A stretch of DNA of 64,000 nucleotides, taken from positions 29,302 through 93,301 of the forward strand of contig NZ_WBKM01000118.1 of the NCBI RefSeq assembly GCF_015714725.1, given 5' to 3'. Source of the DNA: Nostoc sp. WHI. Its GTDB lineage: Bacteria; Cyanobacteriota; Cyanobacteriia; Cyanobacteriales; Nostocaceae. Below are positions 37,064-46,902 of the stretch, piece by piece. The notes below the pieces were generated by a model. The model was given only the letters and a program-made list of their open reading frames with translations, had not been told where the DNA came from and did no database searches. A program made the position numbers and the translations under genes. Position 1 is the first letter of the stretch. Every line of letters starts with the position of its first letter.

Positions 37064-38733
37064 GCAATAAATTCTTTTTTGACGGAAGATGGAAGGAAGC
37101 GATCGCGCAGTATCAAAAACTCCTAGAAATTCAATCAGGTGATGCAGATATTTATTGGAACTTAAGCCATTGCTACAGACAGTTAAACCTTCTAAATGAA
37201 TATTTTAGTACTCTCCAGCAAGGAATTAAGCTCTATCCTACAGATGAAAGACTCCATTTTTCATTAATCATCGATTTGCGGCAGAATGGACGTATTCAAG
37301 AAGCAATTTTAAGTGCAGATAATGCTGCTAAATGTTTCCCTGATGATTATACTTTTCAAATTCTCAAATATTTAACAGTTCCATCAATATATGAGAATCA
37401 AGAGGAAATTAACTTTTATCGCCAACGCTACACTCAAGGATTGCGAGATTTAATTGAGCAAACATCTATTAAAACTACAGAAGAGCAACATAACGCTTTA
37501 GCAGGTATAGGTCGCCTCACAAATTTTTACCTATCATATCAAGCACAAAATGATATTGATTTGCAACGCCAATATGGAAACTTAGTGCATGAAATTATGG
37601 CTGTTAACTATCCACAATGGGTCGTTCCTTTATCTATGCCTAAGCTTCAGCCTAATAACAAAGTTCGTATTGGTTACGTTTCCCATTACCTGCATTCTTA
37701 TAGTGGAACACTTTGGTTAACAGGTTGGTTGCGTCAGAGCAATCATGAAAGCTTTGAAATATACTGTTATTACACAGGAAATGAACCAGATCCAATTACC
37801 CAACAATTTCAAGAATACAGTGATGTTTTTCATCATATTCCTCATAATTTATCAGCAGTATGTGAACAGATAATTGCTGATAAGTTGCACATTTTAGTTT
37901 TCCCCGAAATTGGGATGAATCCGCAAACTATGCAAATGGCAGGTTTGCGGCTTGCTCCTGTACAATGTACGGCTTGGGGACATCCGGTAACAACTGGCTT
38001 ACCCACAATTGATTACTTTTTATCTAGTGAGTTAATGGAACCTGAAAATGCCCAAGAGCATTATTCAGAAAGATTAATTCGCTTACCTAATATTGGCGTT
38101 TCTTATCCTAAACCATATATTCCACCAGTTATTAAAACACGCTCGGATTTTGGGCTAGGAGATGATGCGGTTATCTATTTATGCTGCCAAGCTCCTTTTA
38201 AATATCTACCGCAATATGATTTTATTTTTGCAGAAATTGCTCATCGCGTTCTGCAAGCTAAATTTGTGTTTTTGCGTGGTACTTTACTTCAGCCACGCCT
38301 GAAGCGTGCTTTTGCTGCTATCGGTTTGAACAGCAAGGATTATTGTGTATTTCTCAGTATTCCAGAACGACTAGACTATCTAATGATTAACTTACTTTCA
38401 GACGTTTATCTAGATACATTTACCTGGTCTGGTGGTAATACTACCTTAGAAGCGATCGCTTGTAATCTCCCCATTGTTACCTGTCCGGGAAAATTTATGC
38501 GGGGTCGTCACTCTGACAGCTTCCTGAAAATGCTAGGAGTGACAGATACCATTGCTGAAAATGAAGCAGAATACATCAAGATTGCTGTTAAATTAGGACT
38601 AGACCCGACTTGGCGAGGCACTATTGCCGAAACAATGAGCCAAAATCACGATCGTCTCTTTGATGATAAAGCTTGTGTCGCAGGTTTAGAAGCCTTCTAT
38701 AAAGAAGTTTGTAGTCAGCACTTCAATGCTTAA
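37060..38733 (+). CDS. TPR protein with OGT-like (GT41) glycosyltransferase domain
   Basis: 557 aa, TTG start overlapping the upstream stop. The first 100 residues are TPR-like (WKEAIAQYQKLLEIQSGDAD). From about 200 onward it has the O-GlcNAc transferase C-terminal fold: KVRIGYVSHYLHSYSG, VQCTAWGHPVTTGLPTIDYF, then DTFTWSGGNTTLEAIACNLP and GRHSDSFLKMLG, which bind the UDP-sugar. GT41 enzymes add a sugar to Ser/Thr of proteins. The upstream fusion enzyme and the second GT41 nearby suggest protein glycosylation. Confidence 0.87.
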   Translation: MSNKFFFDGRWKEAIAQYQKLLEIQSGDADIYWNLSHCYRQLNLLNEYFSTLQQGIKLYPTDERLHFSLIIDLRQNGRIQEAILSADNAAKCFPDDYTFQILKYLTVPSIYENQEEINFYRQRYTQGLRDLIEQTSIKTTEEQHNALAGIGRLTNFYLSYQAQNDIDLQRQYGNLVHEIMAVNYPQWVVPLSMPKLQPNNKVRIGYVSHYLHSYSGTLWLTGWLRQSNHESFEIYCYYTGNEPDPITQQFQEYSDVFHHIPHNLSAVCEQIIADKLHILVFPEIGMNPQTMQMAGLRLAPVQCTAWGHPVTTGLPTIDYFLSSELMEPENAQEHYSERLIRLPNIGVSYPKPYIPPVIKTRSDFGLGDDAVIYLCCQAPFKYLPQYDFIFAEIAHRVLQAKFVFLRGTLLQPRLKRAFAAIGLNSKDYCVFLSIPERLDYLMINLLSDVYLDTFTWSGGNTTLEAIACNLPIVTCPGKFMRGRHSDSFLKMLGVTDTIAENEAEYIKIAVKLGLDPTWRGTIAETMSQNHDRLFDDKACVAGLEAFYKEVCSQHFNA

Positions 38734-38787
38734 AAATATATTTTTAATGTTTGTAGTAAGCGGCTCTAGCCTTATTAATATTTAATT

Positions 38788-38805
38788 TGAGGGATCAATC
38801 CCTCA
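38788..38805. terminator. Hairpin between convergent glycosyltransferase genes
   Basis: TGAGGGA and TCCCTCA form a perfect stem with a TCAA loop in the 80-bp gap between two converging genes, so it could end both transcripts. The following U-run is weak. Confidence 0.5.
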
Positions 38806-38813
38806 CTACGAGC

Positions 38814-41033
38814 TTATTTTACCTCAATATATCTCTGCCACATCTGCTCGTAAGCTTTCTCCATTTCACGGGTGAACTGCTTGCCATTCCACAACGGTGC
38901 TGTTTGCCGCGATGCTTTCAGCTTCAAAGCCACCTGCTGGCGTAAAGCTTCATCTTTCCCCAAACGCACACCCCACTCTATATACTCTTCATCATTCCAG
39001 GCAATGCCTTCTGTGATCCCAGCATTTATCATCATGGTGTAGCTATTACGAGCCGCAAACTGTTCACCAACTCTCGTCACCAAGGGGATACCCATCCACA
39101 ATGTTTCTAGAGTTGTTGTCGCTCCGTTGTAAGGAAATGTATCTAATACAATATCAGCAATCCCTAAATTAGCACGATGAACTGCCTCTGAATGAACTAT
39201 TGGTAAAAATCGTAACCGAGAACAATCTACACCTTCTTTTTCGGCAATTTGGTAAAAGAAGCGTTTAATTGTTTCCTGCTCACCAAGTCCTTTAATCAAA
39301 AAGTAGCTGTTAGGCACTTGTTTGATAATTTGCATTTGCCACTTTGTCGTTTCTGGATGGCGTTTATATCCTCTTTGGGCGCTGAGATATACAACGGCAT
39401 CCATAGGGATATCCAAGTCATCACGACGGAGAGTTGGTATACCAACTTCAAAACCATCTACTGCTATGTAAGTTTGAGGTAATCGCCAGATTTTCTCTGT
39501 GTAGTAATTTTGTGCATCATTTGGTAGAACATAAGGATCTGCGATAAAGTAATCAATTGCAGGTATGCCTGATGCATCCCACCCCAGCCAAGTAACTTGA
39601 ATTGGGGCTGGCTTGAATGCCATCACTTCACAAGTAATATCTAGAGTGACACTATCAAGGTCAATTAAAATATCAATTTCATCTTGATATATCTGGTCAG
39701 CAATTTCTAGACCATTCATACCTAATTTGTGAGCTTTTCCTGCCTGAGTTAGATACCATTCTTGGAGATAGTCATTTCCTAATGCGTAGTTAACAAAATA
39801 AGTATGAATATCAAATTTATCTCGATCATGATGTTCAAATAACCAGCGAGCTAGCCACCCAACAGAATGGCTCCTTAAAGCGTAAGATACATAACCAATT
39901 TTTAATTTTTTTGGATGGAGTATTAAAGATTGATTATTAATAATTTTATGAACATAGTTTTTCCCTTCTGATTCAGCAAGATTTTTAATATAATTATTAA
40001 AAATCTCAGCTACCTGATTTTGAATAGCTCGAAATTCAGCAGGAGCATCTTTAATGTGAGGTATCGCAAAAGATGGCGAAAGCAACCGTAATATTCTTCC
40101 TTCTTCTAAAGGAATTCGTTCAGCTTTAATAAACTGTTGAAATACAGCTTCTAATTCTTGACAAGTTGTACATATCTCTTGCCAATATCCCCCTGCTGAC
40201 ATTAGACCCCTTAACAGCAAATGCAGTGCAAAAATTTTATCAGCCAAGCCTTCTGATAAGGAATAACACAACCTAGCTGTCTCTATACCTTGAGAATAAT
40301 TACGAGCATCTTGATAAAAAATCGCTAAGTGCCGCAAAATTTCTACATTATCTGGTTCTAATCGTAAATGCAGTTCCAGCAGAGATGCTGCTAGTAAAGG
40401 CCGCCGTAAAGTATGGCCAATTTCCAGAGCAGGAGTAAGCAGTATACAGAAGCATTGATGAGGATCAGAGAAATAAGGCAGACTAGCTTCTATTAAATTC
40501 AGATTGACTGGATGTAAGGGGATAGTATTTAACAGTTCTTTTAAAACTTGTATTAATAATTCGAGGTCAATCTCTATATTTTCTTTTATTATTAAGGCTT
40601 CAATTAATCCCCACTCATTCAAATCATCAATTTCTTCAAATTTTTGCAACTTGATACAAAGTATAAGAATTTGAAGCAAATTATTTATATAACTAGGATT
40701 AATTTCCCGCATGTGCTGGCGAATTAACCAAGCTAGAGAATATTCCGCCAGTGTTTCACGCCTTTCTGCTTCTATTTGCAAAAATTCAAACAGTTCGTTC
40801 GTCCAAATTTGTAACTGATCTTCATCTGCCTCTGTCATTGGCAGCATCCAAGTCATCTGAGCTTCTTCTTCTTGCCCTTGTAATAGTAATATCAATCCTA
40901 AATACCAATAATATGAAATAGTATTTGGCTCTATCGCTATTGCTTGTTCGTATAATTTTGACGCTTGCAGATAGTTTTCTTGAATGAAGTATTCTTCAGC
41001 CTGATTTTGCCAATTATATGTATCAGTAATCAT
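38814..41033 (-). CDS. TPR protein with OGT-like (GT41) glycosyltransferase domain
   Basis: 739 aa. TPR-like helices fill about residues 1-330 (EEYFIQENYLQASKLYEQAI; LLELHLRLEPDNVEILRHLA). The catalytic part starts at LKIGYVSYALRSHSVGWLAR and contains PIQVTWLGWDASGIPAIDYF, DTFPYNGATTTLETLWMGIP and FAARNSYTMMINAGI, the GT41 signature. It is a distant homologue of the convergent gene next to it. It lies downstream of the pilin gene on the same strand but is separated by a strong hairpin. Confidence 0.87.
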   Translation of the reverse strand: MITDTYNWQNQAEEYFIQENYLQASKLYEQAIAIEPNTISYYWYLGLILLLQGQEEEAQMTWMLPMTEADEDQLQIWTNELFEFLQIEAERRETLAEYSLAWLIRQHMREINPSYINNLLQILILCIKLQKFEEIDDLNEWGLIEALIIKENIEIDLELLIQVLKELLNTIPLHPVNLNLIEASLPYFSDPHQCFCILLTPALEIGHTLRRPLLAASLLELHLRLEPDNVEILRHLAIFYQDARNYSQGIETARLCYSLSEGLADKIFALHLLLRGLMSAGGYWQEICTTCQELEAVFQQFIKAERIPLEEGRILRLLSPSFAIPHIKDAPAEFRAIQNQVAEIFNNYIKNLAESEGKNYVHKIINNQSLILHPKKLKIGYVSYALRSHSVGWLARWLFEHHDRDKFDIHTYFVNYALGNDYLQEWYLTQAGKAHKLGMNGLEIADQIYQDEIDILIDLDSVTLDITCEVMAFKPAPIQVTWLGWDASGIPAIDYFIADPYVLPNDAQNYYTEKIWRLPQTYIAVDGFEVGIPTLRRDDLDIPMDAVVYLSAQRGYKRHPETTKWQMQIIKQVPNSYFLIKGLGEQETIKRFFYQIAEKEGVDCSRLRFLPIVHSEAVHRANLGIADIVLDTFPYNGATTTLETLWMGIPLVTRVGEQFAARNSYTMMINAGITEGIAWNDEEYIEWGVRLGKDEALRQQVALKLKASRQTAPLWNGKQFTREMEKAYEQMWQRYIEVK

Positions 41034-41093
41034 TATGATTGTTGTGGAAAAATGTATGGGCGATATGTTGTGAATGACTCACATAATGTAAAT

Positions 41094-41121
41094 AAAGTGG
41101 ATAGAAGAATCTATCCACTTT
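41094..41121 (-). terminator. Terminator downstream of the pilin gene
   Basis: AAAGTGGATAGA and TCTATCCACTTT form a perfect 12-bp stem with an AGAA loop. On the minus strand it is about 100 bp after the pilin stop and followed by ATTTACATT. Confidence 0.75.
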
Positions 41122-41224
41122 GAAAAATACTTAATTTAGTTAAATACAAACTACATGAAGAATTAATTTTGGTATGCAGTGGCTTAGACAAACTATATTC
41201 TTACGTAGTAAGTCCCTTCTCTAC

Positions 41225-41770
41225 TTATTTCAAAGCTGTGAAGTTCGTGGGGCAAGAACTCACACCAGTCATACTGGTTACATCGGCACCACTGTTAACT
41301 TTTGGTTTGTCGGCTTCACACAAAATAGCTACAGTAGTAGCTTCACTGGTACCAGATTGAGTTACTACACCCACACCGCCGACATAATTTTTGAGAGGCG
41401 CAGTACTAACTACTGTACTTGCTTGGTTGGTTACTACGGTATCACTACCACCACCACCAGCAATCGCATATACGTAATTTGTGGTTTGTGTTGCAATACC
41501 AAGACCTAAACTACCAAACTCAGTTTGAGACGCAAATGCGCCTTTTTCCAAGTAAAATGCTTGCTGCGCGCGGTTCATGGAACCTACGTAAGTTTTAGCT
41601 TCTGACTGCTTGGCTTTGTTAGCTTGGTTGAGGAAAGAAGGCAAAGCGATCGCAGATAGAATACCGATGATGATAATTACTACCAGTAATTCAATGAGTG
41701 TAAAACCCTCATCTCCCTTTTTCTTGGCGAGGATGTGTTGAAGAAACTTGGCTTTTAATTCGCTTTTCAT
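41225..41770 (-). CDS. pilA: Type IV pilin-like major subunit
   Basis: 181 aa. The leader ends KKKGDEG, then FTLIELLVVIIIIGILSAIA: the class III prepilin signal with cleavage between G and F, Glu at +5 and a hydrophobic helix. The body has GSMNRAQQAFYLEKGAFA as in cyanobacterial PilA, and two C-terminal cysteines (ILCEADKP; VSSCPTNF) that would form the D-loop disulfide. The mature protein is about 158 aa. It supports pilus assembly, motility or DNA uptake. Adjacent glycosyltransferases may modify it (inference). Confidence 0.9.
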   Translation of the reverse strand: MKSELKAKFLQHILAKKKGDEGFTLIELLVVIIIIGILSAIALPSFLNQANKAKQSEAKTYVGSMNRAQQAFYLEKGAFASQTEFGSLGLGIATQTTNYVYAIAGGGGSDTVVTNQASTVVSTAPLKNYVGGVGVVTQSGTSEATTVAILCEADKPKVNSGADVTSMTGVSSCPTNFTALK

Positions 41771-41975
41771 AAGTGTTTTCCTGGGGGTAGGAAGCGCTTG
41801 GGTGTTCTAGATGTAACTTACCCACCTGCGATCGCTTTCCTATCACCTTGAGAAAAAAAGTTTGGGGAGATGCAGTTACACAATCCACAATCCTTGCATC
41901 CAAAATGGCACAAACATAACTAAGCCCCTAGTGTTGACCAAGGGCTAAATTCTCAACTTCGATTGTGGAAGTGCC

Positions 41976-42542
41976 TTATTCAAACTCAGGTGGCCACAAC
42001 TCTGATATTGTCAGTTCCCAACCTGGTAGCAAGTCTGGTAGTGTTAGCGTATCGCCATTCTGCATCAACACTGGAGCTTGGTTTAGTCGATAAACCATTA
42101 CTGTTAATTTGTCAGGGTCAATCAATATGCCGACTACAGACCCAAGTTGCAAAAATAGCTGAATCTTCTCTTCAAGCGGTTTAATTCTGTCGCTTTTAGA
42201 TTTAATCTCAACCATCAGGTCTGGAACTAATTCTACAAAGTCGCGCTTGGTTTTCTTCAGTCGGTCAGCCCGAACAAAAGACACGTCAGGAGCACGTAGG
42301 TTTATTTTTTCCGAGTCGTCCTCTTCCATTCTAGGTAATATGAAACCTGCGCTAGAACCAGTTATACGTCCTAGTTTGCGCGACATGACCCAGTTATTTA
42401 AGAAGGTAATTAGACGAGCGCCAATTTCCTCTGACTCGTAATCTGATGGCCCCATAACTATGATTTTCCCCTCTACCAGCTCCATCTGCCATTCTGGATG
42501 CTCGGTTTGTAGTTGCTCTAAGTCTGTAATGGTGAAAGACAT
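41976..42542 (-). CDS. Uma2 family endonuclease-like protein
   Basis: 188 aa. Uma2 (DUF820) proteins share a PD-(D/E)XK nuclease fold and are greatly expanded in cyanobacteria. Family segments are EWQMELVEGKIIVMGP, LRAPDVSFV, LVPDLMVEIKSKSDRI and VGILIDPDKLTVMVYR, giving the acidic D...ExK triad (APDVSF; VEIKS). Biological role unknown. It is adjacent to an Rpn-type nuclease gene in divergent orientation. Confidence 0.88.
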   Translation of the reverse strand: MSFTITDLEQLQTEHPEWQMELVEGKIIVMGPSDYESEEIGARLITFLNNWVMSRKLGRITGSSAGFILPRMEEDDSEKINLRAPDVSFVRADRLKKTKRDFVELVPDLMVEIKSKSDRIKPLEEKIQLFLQLGSVVGILIDPDKLTVMVYRLNQAPVLMQNGDTLTLPDLLPGWELTISELWPPEFE

Positions 42543-42652
42543 AATATTACAGAAAATACTTCTCTATCTATCATAAGTACTGCACTCTAAGAAAGCTAAA
42601 ATGTATTGTATTCAAAGAAAAACGACTGTATAGTTTGCAATTAGTAGCATCC

Positions 42653-43450
42653 ATGAAAACAGATGTAATTTTTTATGAACTTATTAAGGAACTACCACAG
42701 ATATTTTTTGAACTTATTGATAAAGCTGATACTAATCCCAATATCTACACATTTATTGCCCCTGAAATCAAACAACAATCATTTCGTTTAGACGGTTTAT
42801 TTTCTACTGTCAAGGGATTTGAAAATGAACCCTTATACTTTGTAGAATTGCAAACCTACAAAGATGAAGAATTTTACGAACGACTTTTTGGGGAAATTTT
42901 TGTTTACTTCCGTCAATATAAACCCGCAAACTCAGACTGGTACGCAATCGTTATCTACGATCGCCGCATTCATGAAACCCCACCTCACCCCCGCTATCGA
43001 GTTTTAATCGAACAACATCTCCGTTGCATTTATCTGAATGAACTTTCTACTAGGACTGAAGATTCCTTGGGGATAGGAATTGGCAAACTATTTATAGAAA
43101 CACCTACAAAAGCTACTTCCTTAGCTCAACAGCTAATCGCTCAGGCAAGAGAAAACTTACCCGATGAAAATCTTCAAAAGAAAGTGCTAGCATTTATCCA
43201 AGCCATTGTATTTTATAAGTTTCCCAATCTTGCTTTAGAGGAAATTGAAGCCATGCTTGATTTAGATGAATTCAAAAATACTCGATTATACGAGAGTATC
43301 GTGGCAAAGACAAAGCCGAAGACAGAACTAGAAACAAAATTGAAATTAGTCCCAAAATGTGTTGAGAGGGGCATGAGCATTCAAGAAATAGCAGAATTTT
43401 TAGAATTAGATGTTGAAATTATCAGAAAATATCTGCAAGAACAGTCTTAG
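42653..43450 (+). CDS. Rpn family (DUF2887) putative nuclease/transposase-like
   Basis: About 265 aa from ATG at 42653 (MKTDVIFYELIKELPQIFFE). Rpn proteins have a PD-(D/E)XK nuclease domain and promote DNA cleavage or recombination. FRLDGLFS with PLYFVELQTYKDEEFYERLF supplies the D and ExQ acidic motif. The C-terminus MSIQEIAEFLELDVEIIRKYL is a predicted helix-turn-helix-like segment. It stands alone. Confidence 0.87.
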   Translation: MKTDVIFYELIKELPQIFFELIDKADTNPNIYTFIAPEIKQQSFRLDGLFSTVKGFENEPLYFVELQTYKDEEFYERLFGEIFVYFRQYKPANSDWYAIVIYDRRIHETPPHPRYRVLIEQHLRCIYLNELSTRTEDSLGIGIGKLFIETPTKATSLAQQLIAQARENLPDENLQKKVLAFIQAIVFYKFPNLALEEIEAMLDLDEFKNTRLYESIVAKTKPKTELETKLKLVPKCVERGMSIQEIAEFLELDVEIIRKYLQEQS

Positions 43451-43501
43451 CGTTTAAGAGGATGTTTGGCAAGTGTTGAGCGCATAATACCGTAAGCATT
43501 T

Positions 43502-43536
43502 TGCGTAGGCGTAGCCCGTCGCAGACATCGCTTACC
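43502..43536. repeat. Dispersed 35-bp repeat (copy 1)
   Basis: Begins TGCGTAGGCGTAGCCCG and ends CATCGCTTACC. The same sequence, with two differences, occurs at 58871-58905 inside the pentapeptide-repeat gene. It is located in the gap between the Rpn and NTRC genes. Confidence 0.85.
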
Positions 43537-43604
43537 ATCTGGTGTAGCCAATCTGAGTTTATTATGCTAAATTAAACGTAGTCGTTATGAGTTTATATAT
43601 GGTC

Positions 43605-44972
43605 ATGACTAACCCCACAGTAGAAAACTTGGTAATTATCGGTTCTGGGCCAGCAGGGTACACAGCTGCCATTTATGCCGGACGCGCTAACCTGAAACCC
43701 GTTGTATTTGAAGGTTTCCAAGCCGGGGGATTACCTGGTGGGCAACTAATGACAACGACGGAAGTCGAGAACTTTCCTGGGTTTCCCCAAGGGATTACCG
43801 GGCCGGAACTGATGGATCAGATGAAGGCTCAGGCGGAGCGCTGGGGGGCTGAACTATATACTGAAGATGTTATATCAGTTGACTTGAGTCAGCGTCCCTT
43901 TACTGTCCGCTCAGAAGAGAGGGAAATTAAAACCAACAGCATTGTCATTGCTACTGGTGCAACTGCAAAGCGTTTGGGTTTACCCAACGAACATGAGTTT
44001 TGGAGTCGGGGTATCTCTGCTTGTGCGATTTGCGATGGTGCAACACCAATTTTTCACGGCGCAGAATTGGCTGTGATTGGTGCTGGCGACTCGGCGGCGG
44101 AAGAGTCAATTTACCTCACCAAATACGGCTCTAAGGTGAATATGTTGGTACGCACCGATAAAATGCGGGCTTCTAAAGCCATGCAAGACAGGGTTTTGAG
44201 CAATCCAAAAATCCAGGTGCATTGGAACACAGAAGCCGTGGATATCTTCGGTAATGGTCACATGGAAGGAGTGAAAGTCCGAAATACCAAAACTGGTGAA
44301 GAAAGCAAACTGCACGCTAAGGGTTTATTTTACGCCGTTGGTCACAGTCCCAATACCTCTTTATTTAAAGGGCAATTAGAACTGGATGAGATCGGTTATG
44401 TTGTCACACACGGTTCTGTGGAAACCAGTGTAGAAGGCGTTTTTGCTGCTGGCGACGTGCAAGATCATGAGTTTCGGCAAGCAATTACGGCGGCCGGTAC
44501 TGGCTGTATGGCGGCAATGTTGGCAGAACGTTGGTTGTCATCCAGTGGCTTAATTCAAGAATTCCATCAACGGCCACAAACAGCAGATAATGAATTAGAA
44601 CATCAACCAGCCAAAAAGACTGAAGCCGAGGAAGAAGCTGGATTTAATTTGAATGCGACGCGCCATCTAGGAGGTTATGCCTTACGGAAATTGTTCCATG
44701 AAAGCGATCGCTTACTTCTTGTTAAATACGTTTCTCCTGGTTGTGGCCCTTGCCATACTCTGAAGCCAATTTTAAATAAAGTGGTGGATGAATTTGATAG
44801 CAAAATTCACTTTGTGGAAATTGATATCGATAAAGACCGAGATATTGCTGAAAATGCTGGTGTGACAGGAACGCCAACGGTTCAATTGTTCAAAAATAAG
44901 GAACTGGTCAAGGAAGTCAAAGGCGTGAAGCAAAAGAGCGAATACCGCCAGTTGATTGAAAGTAATCTGTAA
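43605..44972 (+). CDS. ntrC: NADPH-thioredoxin reductase C (NTRC fusion)
   Basis: About 455 aa (ATG at 43605, [20 protein letters not shown]; an ATG six codons upstream is also open). Residues to about 320 are an FAD/NADPH-dependent thioredoxin reductase with the FAD motif GSGPAG, the redox pair CAIC and the NADPH motif [11 protein letters not shown] linker leads to a C-terminal thioredoxin with CGPC ([14 protein letters not shown]). NTRC reduces 2-Cys peroxiredoxin using NADPH and protects against oxidative stress; the fusion is found in cyanobacteria and chloroplasts. The symbol here means NTRC, not the nitrogen regulator. Confidence 0.95.
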   Translation: MTNPTVENLVIIGSGPAGYTAAIYAGRANLKPVVFEGFQAGGLPGGQLMTTTEVENFPGFPQGITGPELMDQMKAQAERWGAELYTEDVISVDLSQRPFTVRSEEREIKTNSIVIATGATAKRLGLPNEHEFWSRGISACAICDGATPIFHGAELAVIGAGDSAAEESIYLTKYGSKVNMLVRTDKMRASKAMQDRVLSNPKIQVHWNTEAVDIFGNGHMEGVKVRNTKTGEESKLHAKGLFYAVGHSPNTSLFKGQLELDEIGYVVTHGSVETSVEGVFAAGDVQDHEFRQAITAAGTGCMAAMLAERWLSSSGLIQEFHQRPQTADNELEHQPAKKTEAEEEAGFNLNATRHLGGYALRKLFHESDRLLLVKYVSPGCGPCHTLKPILNKVVDEFDSKIHFVEIDIDKDRDIAENAGVTGTPTVQLFKNKELVKEVKGVKQKSEYRQLIESNL

Positions 44973-45035
44973 GAGAATAGGGAGTGGGGAATAGTAAAAA
45001 ATCATTGACAATTACCAGTGTCCAATACTTACCCC

Positions 45036-45455
45036 CTACTTCCTATCCCCTACATCGCAAACTAACCTGTTAAATAAAGATACAGAAATAATCGTTGTAT
45101 TTACCAAAGTTTGCGCCTGATTAAAATCAGAATCACCCGTAATCAAGAAATCTGCCTCTGCTGCAATAGCACAAGCTAAAAACTTTGCATCTTTTCTATC
45201 TCTGGGAAAATCAATTTCTAAATAAACATCAATTAACGTTATGAATGTATCAATAATTTCAAACCATTCATATATCACTTCATCGGTCAACTTAAACTTC
45301 CTGCGACTTAATACCTCCTTATATTCTCCAACGATTTCTTCAGAAGCTATCCATTGCCAATCAGGATTATCAAAAATAAACTGAATAACGTCCCTTGGTA
45401 CTCTACCTTTAAGGACAGCAGAAACTAAAACATTCGTGTCAATAACAACTTTCAT
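45036..45455 (-). CDS. PIN-domain toxin
   Basis: 139 aa from the ATG at 45455. VVIDTNVLVSAVLKGR at the N-terminus, EEIVGEYKEVL and DFLITGDSDF supply the acidic residues of a PIN RNase. Its ATG overlaps the antitoxin stop (ATGA), the usual coupling in type II toxin-antitoxin operons. PIN toxins cut RNA, often tRNA. It resembles the PIN toxin at 53489. Confidence 0.85.
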   Translation of the reverse strand: MKVVIDTNVLVSAVLKGRVPRDVIQFIFDNPDWQWIASEEIVGEYKEVLSRRKFKLTDEVIYEWFEIIDTFITLIDVYLEIDFPRDRKDAKFLACAIAAEADFLITGDSDFNQAQTLVNTTIISVSLFNRLVCDVGDRK

Positions 45456-45691
45456 TCTCCGCGTTGGCAAGCTTCAATTTCTGCTAATATTTCTGCTTCT
45501 GTAATATCTTGTACTCCCGGTAACGACTGTGTTTTATCAAATAAATCTCTCAGCTTTTTACTGATTTCCGCTCTTGGGTTATCCTCAGTTAATATAATTA
45601 TTTCTACTCTCTGTCCTACCTGAAAAGGTAAATCAGATAATATTAATTGACTTGGATCTGTAATGGTGATGTATTTTTTGTAAGCGTTCAT
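45452..45691 (-). CDS. Antitoxin partner of the PIN toxin
   Basis: 79 aa. The N-terminus (YKKYITITDPSQLILSDLPFQ then VGQRVEIIILTED) suggests a short beta-rich DNA-binding domain of the AbrB/ribbon type; the C-terminus is a helical toxin-binding tail. First gene of the pair, upstream of and overlapping the PIN gene. Confidence 0.75.
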   Translation of the reverse strand: MNAYKKYITITDPSQLILSDLPFQVGQRVEIIILTEDNPRAEISKKLRDLFDKTQSLPGVQDITEAEILAEIEACQRGE

Positions 45692-45918
45692 AATTCCTCC
45701 CTTAACTTGGTCTTTGTTTACTTGGAATCATTTACCTTTGCGGTAACACTTAACTGGGAATTTATCTTTAGCAAAAATGAGGCATAATCTCACCTCTTCC
45801 TCAGTCTAGCTCTGTATCCACCGCGAAGCAGTCGGATTTTTATTCAGGATGTTTACGCAATCCCCTATCTGATATGTAAAATGGTCAGCGTATCTTGCTT
45901 GATCCAGGCGATCGCTTT

Positions 45919-46815
45919 ATGGCCATTACAAAACGGCGACTACCGACATTTTTACAGTTTGCCAAAACTTCCAATCTTTCCCAAAAACTCATGCTCATTG
46001 GGTTAGCCATCACCCTGTTTTTCATTTTCCTGGCATTCTTCGCTCCCGTATTCCAGGCTTGGGGATGGCTGCAAAATCCCAAAGATTTTCTTTCTAATCC
46101 AATTCACGAGCCACCCTCAGCTAAACATTGGTTTGGTACTAGTCGCCTGGGTTATGATGTCTTTTCCCGGACAATGTTCGGCGCTCAAGCTGCTTTGCAG
46201 GTGGTGATTTTGGCAACAGCGCTGAGTATGATTATCGGTGTGCCTTTGGGGATGTTGAGTGGTTATCTCGGCGGTAAATTGGATAAAGTGTTGCTGTTTC
46301 TTATGGATAGCATCTACACTCTACCGGGGCTACTGCTGTCTGTGACGCTGGCGTTTGTGGTGGGACGTGGGATATTAAATGCAGCGATCGCTATTAGTAT
46401 TGCCTATATTCCCCAATATTATCGCGTTGTTCGCAACCACACTGTCAGCGTGAAAACTGAAGTATTCATCGAAGCTGCTCAAGCAATGGGTGCTTCCACT
46501 TGGGTTGTGCTTTCTCGATATCTGTTTTTCAACGTCATTCAAAGTGTACCGGTATTATTCACACTCAACGCTGCTGATGCAATTCTAGTATTGGGCGGTT
46601 TGGGTTTTTTGGGGCTAGGACTTCCCGAAGAAGTGCCAGAATGGGGACATGATTTAAAACAAGCCCTAGAAGCTTTACCTACTGGCATTTGGTGGACTAC
46701 GCTTTTCCCTGGTTTAACGATGACATTTATGGTGGTAGGGTTATCACTACTTGGTGAGGGGTTAAATGAATTTGTCAATCCCCGATTGCGGAGAGAAAAT
46801 AGAATCCGAAAGTAG
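45919..46815 (+). CDS. ABC transporter permease, DppC/OppC type
   Basis: About 298 aa (ATG at 45919, MAITKRRLP). Inner-membrane permease for peptide, nickel or similar substrates. N-terminal signal-anchor helix at about 24-48, a periplasmic part with HWFGTSRLGYDVFSR (OppC_N signature), then five helices with the EAA-type loop EAAQAMGASTWVVLSRYLFF. No partner permease, ATPase or binding protein is adjacent, so the rest of the transporter is elsewhere. It is followed by two 7-bp repeat arrays. Confidence 0.88.
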   Translation: MAITKRRLPTFLQFAKTSNLSQKLMLIGLAITLFFIFLAFFAPVFQAWGWLQNPKDFLSNPIHEPPSAKHWFGTSRLGYDVFSRTMFGAQAALQVVILATALSMIIGVPLGMLSGYLGGKLDKVLLFLMDSIYTLPGLLLSVTLAFVVGRGILNAAIAISIAYIPQYYRVVRNHTVSVKTEVFIEAAQAMGASTWVVLSRYLFFNVIQSVPVLFTLNAADAILVLGGLGFLGLGLPEEVPEWGHDLKQALEALPTGIWWTTLFPGLTMTFMVVGLSLLGEGLNEFVNPRLRRENRIRK

Positions 46816-46822
46816 TCAATGG

Positions 46823-46882
46823 TCATTAGTCATTAGTCATTAGTCATTAGTTTTGGACAAAGGACAAAGGACAAAGGACAAA
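46823..46882. repeat. Two 7-bp tandem repeat arrays (TCATTAG x4, GGACAAA x4)
   Basis: Four copies of TCATTAG, a 4-bp gap and four copies of GGACAAA follow the permease gene. Both periods are seven, like the other arrays in this window. Confidence 0.9.
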
Positions 46883-46902
46883 TAAACAATACAGAGATTT
46901 GT

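Noticed and set aside
41174..41509. 111-aa plus-strand ORF
   Set aside because: Antisense shadow of the pilin gene.
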